From Vibrio sp. 10N.286.49.B1 (lineage in GTDB: Bacteria > Pseudomonadota > Gammaproteobacteria > Enterobacterales > Vibrionaceae): DNA of 64,000 nucleotides. Where the stretch lies: NCBI RefSeq assembly GCF_002873335.1, contig NZ_MCUW01000004.1:217080-281079 (forward strand), read 5' to 3'. The position numbers were made by a program, and so were the translations under genes. Shown one piece after another: positions 36,055 through 45,172 of the stretch. The stretch's first letter is position 1; each line of letters starts with the position of its first letter. The notes under the pieces are model-generated. The model was given only the letters and a program-made list of their open reading frames with translations. It had not been told where the DNA came from and ran no database searches.

Positions 36055-37008
36055 TTATGTGCACACGTTTGATGACGACTTTGTGGTCTCGATGATAAGC
36101 TGTTTTAACCACTGATGTGCCACACTCGACGTTGTCCGTTTATGTTCGATAAGGTAGAGCGTAATGCGCATCGCCTCAACATCATCAATAGCAAATACCG
36201 GAACAAGCTTGTTCGCAACGCACTCTAGTTGTGAGAGCTGATGTGAAGAAGCTAGGACGCATGTTGTCTCTTGCATCACTTCAACGAGTGTCATTAGCTG
36301 CCCACTTCGAAAGGCCACATCACGGCGATAGCCCACTTTCGACAGGTAATCATCAATGGGGTTTTGGACACTAAATCCTGAGCGTATATCCAACGTCAGA
36401 TCGACAAAACGGTAGGCTAAGCAATCTTCTAACGTGACCATACTCTGCTGGGCTAATGGATGTGACACCGCCGTATAAAACACAGGGTACGTGTGGCCAA
36501 TAACCGTACTTGGCAATTCTTCATGATCATTGGGCTGGGTAATATGAATAGAGAAATCGACTTTTCTTTCGATAAGCTGTTGTCCGGGGTCTTTGCTTAT
36601 GGGGTATTCCAACAAACTGGCTCGCGGGGCTTGTGCGATAAAAGCGTTAGCCAATGGCACAGACAACCATTGACTCATTAACGGTGGCAAAGAGAGCGTA
36701 AAACTCTGTTCGCAGGTTTTAGGATCAAATGCGGTTTGAGCAATCAGGCTTTGCACCGACCGTAGCATTGCATCTAATGGTTCTTCAAGTTCGAGCGCCT
36801 TTTGAGTTGGAACCAGACCGGCGGATTCACGATAAAATAGCGGATCATCAAACAAGGTCCGGAGACGGCCCAGCGTTCGGCTCATCGCCGGTTGTGATAA
36901 ATACAGCGCTTGGGCTGCTTTCGTCACGTTTTTTTCTTTGAGCAACACGCTCAAAGACACTAATAAATTCAGATCGAGCCGTGATAGTTGTTGCTCTAAA
37001 GAAACCAT
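36055..37008 (-). CDS. LysR-family transcriptional regulator
   Basis: 317 residues. The winged helix is near the start (LSVLLKEKNVTKAAQALYLSQ, split 16-37, then TLGRLR and LFDDPLFYR), followed by the effector domain. The subfamily resembles NodD/LeuO-like members that end the helix with PLFYR. It is divergent from the DUF1254 protein gene with a 172-base gap and is likely to control it. It also lies next to the alginate locus, but the operator shared there is of a different type, so a role in alginate control is not indicated. Confidence 0.87.
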   Translation of the reverse strand: MVSLEQQLSRLDLNLLVSLSVLLKEKNVTKAAQALYLSQPAMSRTLGRLRTLFDDPLFYRESAGLVPTQKALELEEPLDAMLRSVQSLIAQTAFDPKTCEQSFTLSLPPLMSQWLSVPLANAFIAQAPRASLLEYPISKDPGQQLIERKVDFSIHITQPNDHEELPSTVIGHTYPVFYTAVSHPLAQQSMVTLEDCLAYRFVDLTLDIRSGFSVQNPIDDYLSKVGYRRDVAFRSGQLMTLVEVMQETTCVLASSHQLSQLECVANKLVPVFAIDDVEAMRITLYLIEHKRTTSSVAHQWLKQLIIETTKSSSNVCT

Positions 37009-37231
37009 GTGATATGCACCTTACGTATACTTCATTCAATTTAGTATAACTTTGAAGCATGCATGTTCAAGTCAATGGCGCACTATTGAGGTAAAGACCC
37101 TGCCTCCAATGATATAACTTTCGTGCATATTAGAAATAGAAATTGTTCATTATCAATCATATCTCTCCTGCCCTATTCTTTTGGTATCCACTGACTTGAA
37201 CAGTGACCAACCTAAAAGGGCTCAACTCAAT

Positions 37232-38335
37232 ATGAATAGTGTTAATCAGATGAATGTGTTTTCAAAAACTGGTGCGTGGAATGTCATGAAAGGCGCAACA
37301 CTCGCTATGCTTACCTTAAATGCTTCTGTTGCTTTAGCGGAACCGGTTGACTCACTTCAAGCATTTATGAGCGATACGGGTGAAACGGTCACCACGGCGA
37401 GTTACCCAACGGCAGAAACCGCCCATCAGATGCTAAAAAATCAAGATGCGGTGGGCGTAAACCAGTTTTTACATAAACGACAACTCACGCCTACTGATCA
37501 GCAACCCGTTGTTAGAATGAACCGCGATACATACTATTCTATGGCTGTGGTGGATGTCTCTGGAGGCGCAACGGTCACTATGCCTAACGTGCCCGAAGGC
37601 AAATACATTTCCGTTCAACCCGTGACCGAAGACCATCGTATTCAACCTATGTTTTATGGATCGGGCACCTTTGAACTCTCAACACACGCTGGTAATCATG
37701 TTTACCTGGTGGTTCGATTAGACTCAACGTTTACTGAAGCTGAAGCGGCGAAATATCAAGACCAGATGACAATCACTGCTACCAACAACCAAGCATTCAT
37801 GGCAGAACCCGTCGACACCGCCTCGTTTAAGAACATCGAAAGTGAGCTGAAAGCAAAAATGCCAGCCATCTCTCAACGTGATGGTAGTCATGCACTATTA
37901 GGTATGTTTACCGCACCAACCGATGATTCACAGCAAGATTTTACCCAAGAAAAATATGAAGTGGGTGCAGCCGTTGGCTGGGGTGGTGCGCAGGCCGTTG
38001 ATGATATTTATGAAATATCAAAAAACTTCCCTGATAATGTTTGCCACCAAGCGACGTTTAACGATCCCAATAACCACGCGTTTTGGTCTATCACGGTTTA
38101 CAACAAAGCTGGTTTTATGTTCAACGATTTAGCGAACTACAGCTCTAATACCGCGACACCAAATGCTGATGGTAGCTACACGATTAGTTTTGGTTGTGGC
38201 GACGCTGCGCCCAATAACATTCAAACAAAGAACGACTCAGGGGAGTTTAACATCGGCATTCGTCATTATCAGCCAAGTGACGCCGTGCTTAAGGATAACG
38301 TACGCTTGCTGCCAACGATGAAAGCTGTCCAGTAA
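37232..38335 (+). CDS. Exported DUF1254/DUF1214-type protein
   Basis: About 367 residues if read from the ATG at 37232, which follows AAAGGG; other starts are TTG 37181 and ATG 37286. A signal peptide with core GATLAMLTLNASVALA ends before EP. The body matches the DUF1254-DUF1214 pattern: NRDTYYSMAVVDVSGG, the basic/aromatic core VTMPNVPEGKYISVQP, then AFWSITVYNKAGFM and the final GIRHYQPS. These proteins are common in marine and soil bacteria without a proven activity. Divergent from a LysR gene. Confidence 0.8.
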   Translation: MNSVNQMNVFSKTGAWNVMKGATLAMLTLNASVALAEPVDSLQAFMSDTGETVTTASYPTAETAHQMLKNQDAVGVNQFLHKRQLTPTDQQPVVRMNRDTYYSMAVVDVSGGATVTMPNVPEGKYISVQPVTEDHRIQPMFYGSGTFELSTHAGNHVYLVVRLDSTFTEAEAAKYQDQMTITATNNQAFMAEPVDTASFKNIESELKAKMPAISQRDGSHALLGMFTAPTDDSQQDFTQEKYEVGAAVGWGGAQAVDDIYEISKNFPDNVCHQATFNDPNNHAFWSITVYNKAGFMFNDLANYSSNTATPNADGSYTISFGCGDAAPNNIQTKNDSGEFNIGIRHYQPSDAVLKDNVRLLPTMKAVQ

Positions 38336-38404
38336 GGCATATAAGCTACGGCAAGGCTCGTCACTAAAACAACACGTTCAATCGCTATCGGTGATGACAC
38401 GACC

Positions 38405-38434
38405 CGTCACCCAAGATGACGTTCTTGGGTGACG
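38405..38434. other. Strong inverted repeat between convergent genes
   Basis: CGTCACCCAAGA / TCTTGGGTGACG, a perfect 12-bp stem with a 6-base loop between the DUF1254 gene and the next LysR gene. It lacks a T-tract on either side. Confidence 0.65.
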
Positions 38435-38506
38435 CCTGCAAATAACAGGTTATGTATTATTTCAGGCGTCTCGCTCTGCACACTCGCGATCGAATATCAT
38501 GCAACA

Positions 38507-39376
38507 TCAGCGTTTCAGTCGATGCTGTACAAACTCTATAAATGTACTTAACCGCTTTGAGCGACTGACCAGTGACGGATACAGTAAATACATATCGTTT
38601 TCTATATCGGTATGGGCACTCAACACGGGTTGAAGTGTGCCAGCGTCCACCTCTTTGGCTACAAAATAATCGGGGGTATAAATCAACCCCTTCCCCTCAA
38701 GTGCCAGTGATTTAAGCACAGTATTCTCTTGGGTAAAGAGCCAGCCCTTTATCGGATAACGGCCTTGTTTGAACCCCCACTCCGTGATGCCGTTTCCGGT
38801 AAGGCAATTGTGATTGATGAGTTGATTGGGATGAATAAGCGGCTCGTGCATAGAAAGATAACTTGTTGTAGCAGTGACTATTTTTTTATAACTGAACAGT
38901 TTACGAGCAACCATATTTTCAGGTGGCGCTTGTGTGGCACGAAAAGCCACATCAAAATTATCTTTGACCAAGTCATGGCTTTGATAACTGCATTCAATCT
39001 CAAATTGCACTTGTGAGTGCCGCTCATTAAAGCGCGCACATAAATCAGTCAACTTCGACTGCGTAAACTGCAACGGAGCAGTGATACGAATGATCCCTTC
39101 CAGTGCTTCATTTTCGTAATCTGCTTGTCTTTCAAGATCAAGCAACGTCATCTGGATCGATTCCATACCAGCCAGCACACGTTCACCTTGCGAGGTCAGG
39201 CGAAGGCTTCGCGTCGAGCGAATCATCAATGTGTAACCCAAGTCCTTCTCAAGCTGCTTAATCTGCGTTGACAAGTAACCTTTTGACATTTCCAGCGTTT
39301 CCGCTGCTTTGGTAAAGCTCCGTTGTTTCGCCACTTCCGAATACAACATCAAACGCTCAATTTTCTTATGTTGCAT
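38507..39376 (-). CDS. LysR-family regulator (CrgA/AaeR-like branch)
   Basis: 289 residues. Helix-turn-helix pattern AKQRSFTKAAETLEMSKGYLS and the following LEKDLGYTLMIRSTRSLRLT belong to the large LysR group that ends this region with RSTRS-LT. Effector domain unremarkable. It is divergent from the aldo/keto reductase gene (126-base gap), its probable target. Confidence 0.87.
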   Translation of the reverse strand: MQHKKIERLMLYSEVAKQRSFTKAAETLEMSKGYLSTQIKQLEKDLGYTLMIRSTRSLRLTSQGERVLAGMESIQMTLLDLERQADYENEALEGIIRITAPLQFTQSKLTDLCARFNERHSQVQFEIECSYQSHDLVKDNFDVAFRATQAPPENMVARKLFSYKKIVTATTSYLSMHEPLIHPNQLINHNCLTGNGITEWGFKQGRYPIKGWLFTQENTVLKSLALEGKGLIYTPDYFVAKEVDAGTLQPVLSAHTDIENDMYLLYPSLVSRSKRLSTFIEFVQHRLKR

Positions 39377-39502
39377 TGCTCTTTCTCTCTTCGTTATTCA
39401 TTGTTTGTTATACCAAACAATGAATTCTATTGGCGATATTTTTGTAAACAATAGATTCAGGCATGCTGGGTTCATCAAACATTTATTTGGATAACATGAA
39501 TT

Positions 39503-40441
39503 ATGACTATATCAACACACCAGCAGTCTTCATTGATTTATGGCTGTATGGGGTTAGGCGGTGGCTGGGACAATAGCACTCTTTCCGCCGCGCATGTGCA
39601 ACAAGCTCACGAGGTTATCGACGCAGCACTCGATGCGAATATACGGACTTTTGATCATGCAGATATCTACACACTAGGCAAAGCAGAGCAAGTCTTTGGC
39701 CAGGTTCTTTCACAAAGACCGGAGTTAAAAGACCTCATCACACTTCAGTCAAAGTGTGCGATTCGATTCGCCGATCAACACGGTCCTAATCGCTATGATT
39801 TCTCTAAAAAATGGATTATTGACGCTGTTGACAACATCTTAACTCGACTGGGAATAGAGCAACTCGACACGCTACTGCTTCATCGACCCGATCCCTTGAT
39901 GGTGCCCGATGAGGTTGCTGACGCGGTCGAATATCTACAAAGCAGTGGAAAGATTGCCCACCTTGGGGTGTCCAATATGAATGTCCATCAAATCCGCTTT
40001 TTGCAGTCGGCATTAAATACCCCGATCGTCTGCTCACAATTGGAGATGAGTCTAACGCAACTCAATTGGCTAGAGGAAAGCATCACCCCATTTGCCAGCT
40101 CAGCGTTAGGGACGCTCGAGTATTGCCAAATGAAGCAAATATCCTTGCAAGCATGGGGAAGTCTTAGCCAGGGGCTATTTTCTGGGCGCGACGTATCACA
40201 GCAGCCTGACAATATTAGAAACACCGCCAATGTCGTCGCTTCACTAGCCCAGCGCCATGAGGCGTCTAAAGAAGCCATCGTACTGGCTTGGTTAATGCGT
40301 CATCCCGCTAATATTCAACCGGTCATTGGCACCACAAATCCACAACGTATCCTTGCTTGTGGTCATGCCAGTGATATCAAGCTGAGCAGAGAAGAGTGGT
40401 ATCTGCTCTATGAAAGTGCTCGAGGCCATGCCGTCCCTTAA
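39503..40441 (+). CDS. Aldo/keto reductase
   Basis: 312 residues. TIM-barrel pattern of the AKR superfamily: GCMGLGGGW near the start, the active-site Asp/Tyr in TFDHADIYTLGKAEQVFG (about 47-64), Lys in TLQSKCAIR (about 83), His in LLLHRPDPLM (about 126), and the NADPH site GTTNPQRI near the end. It resembles the YdhF-type group. Substrate unknown. Divergent LysR gene suggests an inducible detoxification or sugar-related role. Confidence 0.9.
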   Translation: MTISTHQQSSLIYGCMGLGGGWDNSTLSAAHVQQAHEVIDAALDANIRTFDHADIYTLGKAEQVFGQVLSQRPELKDLITLQSKCAIRFADQHGPNRYDFSKKWIIDAVDNILTRLGIEQLDTLLLHRPDPLMVPDEVADAVEYLQSSGKIAHLGVSNMNVHQIRFLQSALNTPIVCSQLEMSLTQLNWLEESITPFASSALGTLEYCQMKQISLQAWGSLSQGLFSGRDVSQQPDNIRNTANVVASLAQRHEASKEAIVLAWLMRHPANIQPVIGTTNPQRILACGHASDIKLSREEWYLLYESARGHAVP

Positions 40442-40620
40442 TAAAAGGAGCGCTCGCAAATCTATGTCAAACTCAAAAAAGGCGGGGATGGGTAGTTGAA
40501 TTCGCGGGTGATCCTTCTCTTATATTTTGACTCATTTTAGAAAAGAGAACTTCGTTTGTGACACTTTGAACATCTAGGCTAAGCCGTCTCTCAGTGCCGA
40601 CTTTGTGCGCCCGTCTCAGT

Positions 40621-40716
40621 TTACCATGCGGTCATGTATGTCTTCCCATTTTCATCGTCTATCACAAGCTTATGTTCCTCGTATCGCTGAACATCTATGC
40701 CGATGAAATTGCCACC
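40621..40716 (-). pseudogene. Possible decayed gene fragment
   Basis: On the minus strand 31 codons read GGNFIGIDVQRYEEHKLV and then an acidic tail ending YMTAW before a stop. The composition looks protein-like, but an in-frame stop lies immediately upstream and there is no start. No family is recognised. Confidence 0.25.
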
Positions 40717-40931
40717 CTACGTCAGTCATCAAAGAAGCAATAAAATGGTGTAATTAACATCCTCAACGGTAAGCGAGCCAATATGAACATTATCGCTTAC
40801 CATTCATTACCCCTCTCGAGAAAACAAAAAATAAGCTTTATTATCAACGCATTAAAAACAAAAACCTCATACATGAAAAATATACTCAGCAAAAAACTGA
40901 AAAAATAATTTTAAAACCAATAAAATAATAC

Positions 40932-40959
40932 TTTACATACACTGAGGGTCGGGTATTAT
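40932..40959 (+). promoter_or_regulatory. Promoter of the cold-shock gene
   Basis: -35 TTTACA, 16-base spacer, -10 TATTAT. The predicted start near 40966 gives a leader of about 180 bases. Confidence 0.65.
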
Positions 40960-40965
40960 TCGTCT

Positions 40966-41146
40966 CGCTCTGTTGTACAGAGTTATTAATGAAACATCAA
41001 GTGAAAGTAAAGCCTTAGTATGCCATCGTTAGTGTTGTTATTCTCAGTGTTTCCCTTGCTTCATCGTAACATTAAATAATTCGAGCTATCAGCGCATCGC
41101 AATTTAGCGATAACTTTATAAAAATTTAATATATTAAGGGGCTCTC
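40966..41146 (+). promoter_or_regulatory. Cold-shock mRNA leader with cold box
   Basis: The leader starts with TGTTGTACAGA (40971-40981), which matches 9 of 11 bases of the E. coli cspA cold box, inside a small hairpin CTCTG...CAGAG. Its length of about 180 bases matches the thermosensing leaders of cspA-type genes. The ribosome site is AAGGGG. Confidence 0.6.
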
Positions 41147-41359
41147 ATGTCTAACAAAACTACTGGCATCGTAAAATGGTTTAACGAAGAGAAAGGTTTC
41201 GGTTTCATTACTCAAGACAACGGCGGTGCTGACGTATTCGTTCACTTCCGTGCTATCGCTTCTGAAGGTTTCAAAACTCTTGCTGAAGGCCAAAAAGTGT
41301 CTTTTGAAGTAGAGCAAGGCCAAAAAGGCCCACAAGCTGCAAACGTAGTAGCTATCTAA
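41147..41359 (+). CDS. CspA-family cold-shock protein
   Basis: 70 residues, a single OB fold. RNP1 KGFGFIT (about 16-22) and RNP2 DVFVHF (about 30-35) are intact, along with the opening [12 protein letters not shown]. It binds single-stranded RNA and DNA and melts RNA structure in the cold. The codon use is that of a highly expressed gene. The long leader with a cold box suggests true cold induction. A terminator follows at once. Confidence 0.95.
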
Positions 41360-41368
41360 GTTTCAAAA

Positions 41369-41403
41369 ATGGCGCAAGCAGTTTACTGTTTGCGCCACTT
41401 TTC
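41369..41403 (+). terminator. Terminator of the cold-shock gene
   Basis: TGGCGCAA / TTGCGCCA stem with a 12-base loop, followed by CTTTTCTGTTTT. Confidence 0.88.
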
Positions 41404-41516
41404 TGTTTTACCCCCCTCTAAAAAAAATTCCCTAGCAAAATACAATTCAAAAAAACCTATCGATGCTTCAGTCGACTTCCAAATACGCCATATTTCCATA
41501 ATTCTAGATATGCAGC

Positions 41517-42392
41517 TCACCCATTAACCACCAACGCCCTTAACTGCTCCTCAATCGCTTTGATACAAACATTCACTGACATCGGCACATGTTGAACGAA
41601 TGGATTTAAAGCATAGATCGTATTTGGTGGTAGCTGATAATCAGGCAGGATCTCAACAAGGCTTGGCTCAACAAAAGGCAAATAGAAATCGGGAATCAGA
41701 CCAATACCCGCCCCAGATTTTACTAGTGATAGGCAGCTATGGAATGAGTTGGTTAAACAACGAGCCTCCTGGTGATACTCCTTTTCATCGCCTTGCTGAT
41801 TTCTAAAGACGTGATGGATCTTCCTTCCTTGCCAACTATTTGAGATATAGTTTAAATCAACCAAATCTGTATCAGACAATATCGACGGTACTCCACATAA
41901 TACATCTCTAAACTCCCCTAATCGCCGTTGCTTTAGATTGCTATCTTTTGACTGCCCAACGCGAATCGCGAGGTCAATATTGTGCTCATAAAAATCGAGC
42001 TGGTCATCACTGCTCACTAGTTCAGGTTCAAGCAATGGGTATTGCTGAATCAGGCGACCAATCACAGGAGTAATGAGTGTTTCCATCAAGGCATTCGGCG
42101 CGGTAATTCGCACCCTTCCCTGCGGCACCTCTTTTCGTTGTTGGGCTTCAGTCCAAGCAGAGTTAGCAATTTCATTAAGAGATTTACAACGGTGGTAAAA
42201 GTGCTCTCCAGCTGAAGTAAGTACCTGTCGTCGTGTCGTGCGCTTCAGTAAGGTTAAACCTAATTCAAGCTCCAGAGCCTTCAGATGTTGACTCACCACC
42301 GATTTAGAGAGATCGAGAGCGTCTGCAGCACCTGAAATAGAGCCAGCTTCTACGATATGAGCAAAGACTGACATTTGTCTTAATTGATTCAT
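41517..42392 (-). CDS. LysR-family transcriptional regulator
   Basis: 291 residues with the HTH pattern AHIVEAGSISGAADALDLSK and LELELGLTLLKRTTRR, as in the CrgA/AaeR-like branch. It is divergent from a small SnoaL-like gene (109-base gap), the likely target. No ligand is indicated. Confidence 0.87.
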   Translation of the reverse strand: MNQLRQMSVFAHIVEAGSISGAADALDLSKSVVSQHLKALELELGLTLLKRTTRRQVLTSAGEHFYHRCKSLNEIANSAWTEAQQRKEVPQGRVRITAPNALMETLITPVIGRLIQQYPLLEPELVSSDDQLDFYEHNIDLAIRVGQSKDSNLKQRRLGEFRDVLCGVPSILSDTDLVDLNYISNSWQGRKIHHVFRNQQGDEKEYHQEARCLTNSFHSCLSLVKSGAGIGLIPDFYLPFVEPSLVEILPDYQLPPNTIYALNPFVQHVPMSVNVCIKAIEEQLRALVVNG

Positions 42393-42501
42393 TACTATTG
42401 TTCTGTTTAATTAAACATTCCTTTCTAATATAGCTATTTTTCCGCACTAATAATAGCGTTAAGCTACCCCCCGTATTCAGACATCTTACTGAGGAATCAC
42501 C

Positions 42502-42876
42502 ATGTCAGATAATCAAGTACTCGACGCATGTAAGCAAGGTATTGCACGCTGGAAACAAGCATTCAACACTCAAGATGCGCAAGGATGTGCTGAACAATAT
42601 AACCAACACTGTGTCATGCAAGCTCGTCCATTTGGCACCTTTGAAGGGAGGGATGCGATTCAAGCTTTCTGGCAAAACATCATGGATCAGGGATTTAAAG
42701 ACGTGGATTACACGGAAACACAATGGGAAGCCCATGGTGATAATGGCTATGTTCTAACGTCAAAATGGACAATGAACAAGGCTTTTGGTGTTGTCCATAG
42801 AGAGCTTTGGGTCGTAGGACAAGATGGCCTTGCTCGCCTAGACAGCGATGATTTTGAAGTACAAGGCGAACGATAA
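42502..42876 (+). CDS. SnoaL/NTF2-like small protein
   Basis: 124 residues with the cone-shaped NTF2-like pattern: an initial helix IARWKQAFNTQDAQGCAEQY, the strand QARPFGTFEGRDAIQAFWQ and a beta-rich end with TSKWTMNKAFGVVHRELWV. This fold serves ketosteroid-isomerase-type enzymes and ligand binders and often appears in LysR-controlled stress genes. A GAGGAATCACC ribosome site precedes the ATG. Function not assignable. Confidence 0.75.
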   Translation: MSDNQVLDACKQGIARWKQAFNTQDAQGCAEQYNQHCVMQARPFGTFEGRDAIQAFWQNIMDQGFKDVDYTETQWEAHGDNGYVLTSKWTMNKAFGVVHRELWVVGQDGLARLDSDDFEVQGER

Positions 42877-42954
42877 TAACAAGTTCATTTCAGACAGTGA
42901 ATCTCGTATTGTATTACCAGCAAAAGAGTCTCGTTAAACTTTTGCTGGTTCTAT

Positions 42955-43137
42955 CTACCGATCAAACATGCCAACAAGCTCCTCCCCCCACTCCTCAATG
43001 ACAGTGCGGCTTTCCAGTACTTGATCAACAACATTCGCGTACCCATCAATATCGAGCACTCTGTTCACCTCATTGCTGTATTTCGCGCCAACGACCACCC
43101 CTGCACTTACGAGTACTACCGTCACAATCTTAAGCAT
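42955..43137 (-). CDS. Small membrane-anchored hypothetical protein
   Basis: About 60 residues. A hydrophobic N-terminal segment (MLKIVTVVLVSAGVVVGA) is followed by a short acidic helical tail ending GMFDR. The ATG at 43137 has AGGG five bases upstream; ATG 43140 and GTG 43152 are also in frame. No family recognised. The tail looks amphipathic, so it may be an inner-membrane accessory protein. Called from its membrane pattern and ribosome site only. Confidence 0.5.
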   Translation of the reverse strand: MLKIVTVVLVSAGVVVGAKYSNEVNRVLDIDGYANVVDQVLESRTVIEEWGEELVGMFDR

Positions 43138-43152
43138 CATATCCCTATTCAC

Positions 43153-43677
43153 TTCGGTTTATTATCTTTGGTGCACTCCAGCGGTCTAGTGTATAAACCT
43201 TTGGCTTAGATGTTAAACAATTGATCAAAATCGAACAAATGTCACATTTACACCGGCAATTCGTGATAAAAATCTCAGTATTGACACTTAACCTTTTAAA
43301 AAATAAGGATAAAACTTAAATCAGCACCTCGCTTAATTCCTCTTTGATCCGCCGATTAAGACCAACACTCAAAGCGAATCTACGACTATTTAGACCTAGC
43401 AATAAGCAAATTGGGGAACGGTATCATTATGGTGGGAAGTGTTGTATTCATCGCGTTTTATTAGTTGAGACGAACGCAAGCGCGACGATGGATAGCGGTG
43501 CTCAGGCGAACGTTTGTGCAACACTTATCAAAAAACCGTGGTAAAGCTTGCGAGCCCCCTGGGTTATTAAGCTTCGAGCGTCTTTATTGTTCATTTTTAA
43601 AACCAAAGCAACATTCAATGCTACGTCGCTTTGGTTAATCATCGCTTAGCAATTAAACTATTCTCAGAGCCGTCTTG
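43153..43677. other. 525-base region upstream of the small membrane protein gene
   Basis: No convincing gene. It contains AAATGTCACATTT (43237-43249, 6-bp arms around one base), which may be a regulatory site for the small gene, and the ctlX terminator at the right end. A 66-codon plus-strand frame at 43344 was judged non-coding. Confidence 0.5.
43601..43636 (-). terminator. Terminator of the ctlX-type gene
   Basis: AACCAAAGC / GCTTTGGTT with an 18-base loop; on the minus strand TTTTAAAAA follows the stem. Confidence 0.6.
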
Positions 43678-44688
43678 CTATAACGATTGAGTCCTTGTTG
43701 GCAAAAATACTTCCCCCAACATACACCGCACACTCCCGCCTCCGATGGTTTCTATCGTCGAAACATCAAACGCTAACAATTTGCCATGAGTACTTAATTG
43801 TTGCCTCTGCGCGGGAGTAAATGCGTTGAACGCCGACTGCGACATCGCAATCACCTTGTTCCCATTCACGGTTTCCAACTGTAAAATATTGCCACAAAAC
43901 TGGTTCATCTGCTGTTCGCTAATCGTTATCACTTGCTTGGATTTCGCGAGTGACTTAATGACAAACCGTCGCTCATATTCTGGAATGAGGTCCGCGCAAA
44001 TAACAGCAAAGTGCTCACCAATCGCCATCATTACATTCGTGTGATAAATCGGTTGTCCTGATGGTAACGCAGTCTGAAACGACACCACACGATGATAACC
44101 AATACGTTTCGCGTAATCCTCTAAGGCCTCTCTCTCACAGCGTTGAGATAATGCAGCGTAGATCGTTCGATTGACATGATCTTTGACCATGACGCCCGTA
44201 CTTTCTAAAAAAGCACTCTGCTTGGCATACTTCTCCAGCGAATCCGTAGACACAACAGTTCTTCCCGCCGCTCGCAAATGCTCTATTAAGGCGTCAGGGC
44301 GAACCTCATACTGCCTATTTTTGCAGGCCATTGGAAACGTATAGAACACCCCGTCTTGAGTGGTGCTGAACCAGTTATTTGGGAAAACCGCATCCGGCGT
44401 CTCTTGATCACCCTGCGGGTAATCAAACTCGACAACTTGCACACCAACCTTACGAAGTGATACAACCATAGCCATGTACTCACCCATCGCTTGCGCTTTC
44501 ACCGTGTTGGCGTCTAAAGTTAACGACTGCTGAAATTCGTTGTCCTGTGCGGTTTCAGCATTAAAACCAAATTCCTTAGGTGGAACCATGACTACACAGG
44601 TTGCGTTTTGTACCGCGTTTAACGGTTGAGACTGACGGTGCCACTTCAGGTTTATAGCGGTTCCTTGATTCATATTGATCCCACTCAT
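43678..44688 (-). CDS. ctlX: CtlX-type amidinotransferase-fold hydrolase
   Basis: 336 residues of the arginine deiminase/amidinotransferase superfamily. Landmarks: PDAVFPNNWFST (about 98-109), LESTGVMVKD, YHTNVMMAIG with the catalytic His (about 220) and GGGSVRCMLGEVF with the catalytic Cys (about 322). This arrangement marks the citrulline-utilisation hydrolase CtlX group rather than classical ArcA. It would act on a guanidino or ureido group in the cytoplasm. Single gene; three ATATTCA half-sites lie 113-137 bases upstream. Confidence 0.82.
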   Translation of the reverse strand: MSGINMNQGTAINLKWHRQSQPLNAVQNATCVVMVPPKEFGFNAETAQDNEFQQSLTLDANTVKAQAMGEYMAMVVSLRKVGVQVVEFDYPQGDQETPDAVFPNNWFSTTQDGVFYTFPMACKNRQYEVRPDALIEHLRAAGRTVVSTDSLEKYAKQSAFLESTGVMVKDHVNRTIYAALSQRCEREALEDYAKRIGYHRVVSFQTALPSGQPIYHTNVMMAIGEHFAVICADLIPEYERRFVIKSLAKSKQVITISEQQMNQFCGNILQLETVNGNKVIAMSQSAFNAFTPAQRQQLSTHGKLLAFDVSTIETIGGGSVRCMLGEVFLPTRTQSL

Positions 44689-45172
44689 CTACTAACTTCA
44701 TCAACAATTTTTGAATTGTAATTAAAATGTTAATCACAAAATAACTGAATTACAGATTAATTAAGATCATAAAGACCAACTATTACCTTTGTGAGTCAAA
44801 ATATTCAGCAATATTCACTGAATATCCACAAAACTCAGGAAAAGGTCAGATTTAGGGTGAAGGGGGATAAGTCAAATTAATTATTTTTACGTTAACAAAC
44901 ACTGCCTTATTATTAACAGGTATCGCCTGGTGTTTAACAAAGTTTATGACATCACTTGAGCCATTTGGTCGAACGCTATACACTTAGTTGCGCGCCCAAT
45001 GCCACGCTGGTCTGCGTCACCTTCTCTGCGAAACGGAATCTTCACCATGTAAATAGTCAATAAAAACAATCAATAAACATTGCTTATAGGGAGACGTTTT
45101 CGATTGCGACCAAAGATGCCTCCTCGCTACTTTAAGAGTGCACATTCTGCACTGACAACACCTAGGTGAAAC
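44689..45172. other. 484-base divergent region between ctlX and the ABC exporter
   Basis: AT-rich with no ORF. Its one ordered element is the ATATTCA cluster at 44801-44825. The right end holds the AGGTGAAAC ribosome site of the ABC gene. Confidence 0.55.
44801..44825. promoter_or_regulatory. ATATTCA half-site cluster
   Basis: ATATTCA-gca-ATATTCA-c-TGAATAT: two direct copies 10 bases apart (one helical turn) and an inverted copy, the last two forming a 15-bp palindrome. The half-site ATTCA recalls ArgR boxes, which would suit a gene of arginine/citrulline chemistry, but the arm order is reversed. Confidence 0.45.

Larger units (their letters stand above)
40442..41146. other. 705-base region with a decayed gene fragment and the csp leader
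   Basis: The left part has no intact gene; 40621-40716 may be a remnant. The middle is AT-rich. The right 215 bases hold the promoter, cold box and 5' UTR of the cold-shock gene. Confidence 0.6.

Noticed and set aside
43344..43544. 66-codon plus-strand frame
   Set aside because: No ribosome site, odd composition and no recognisable domain.
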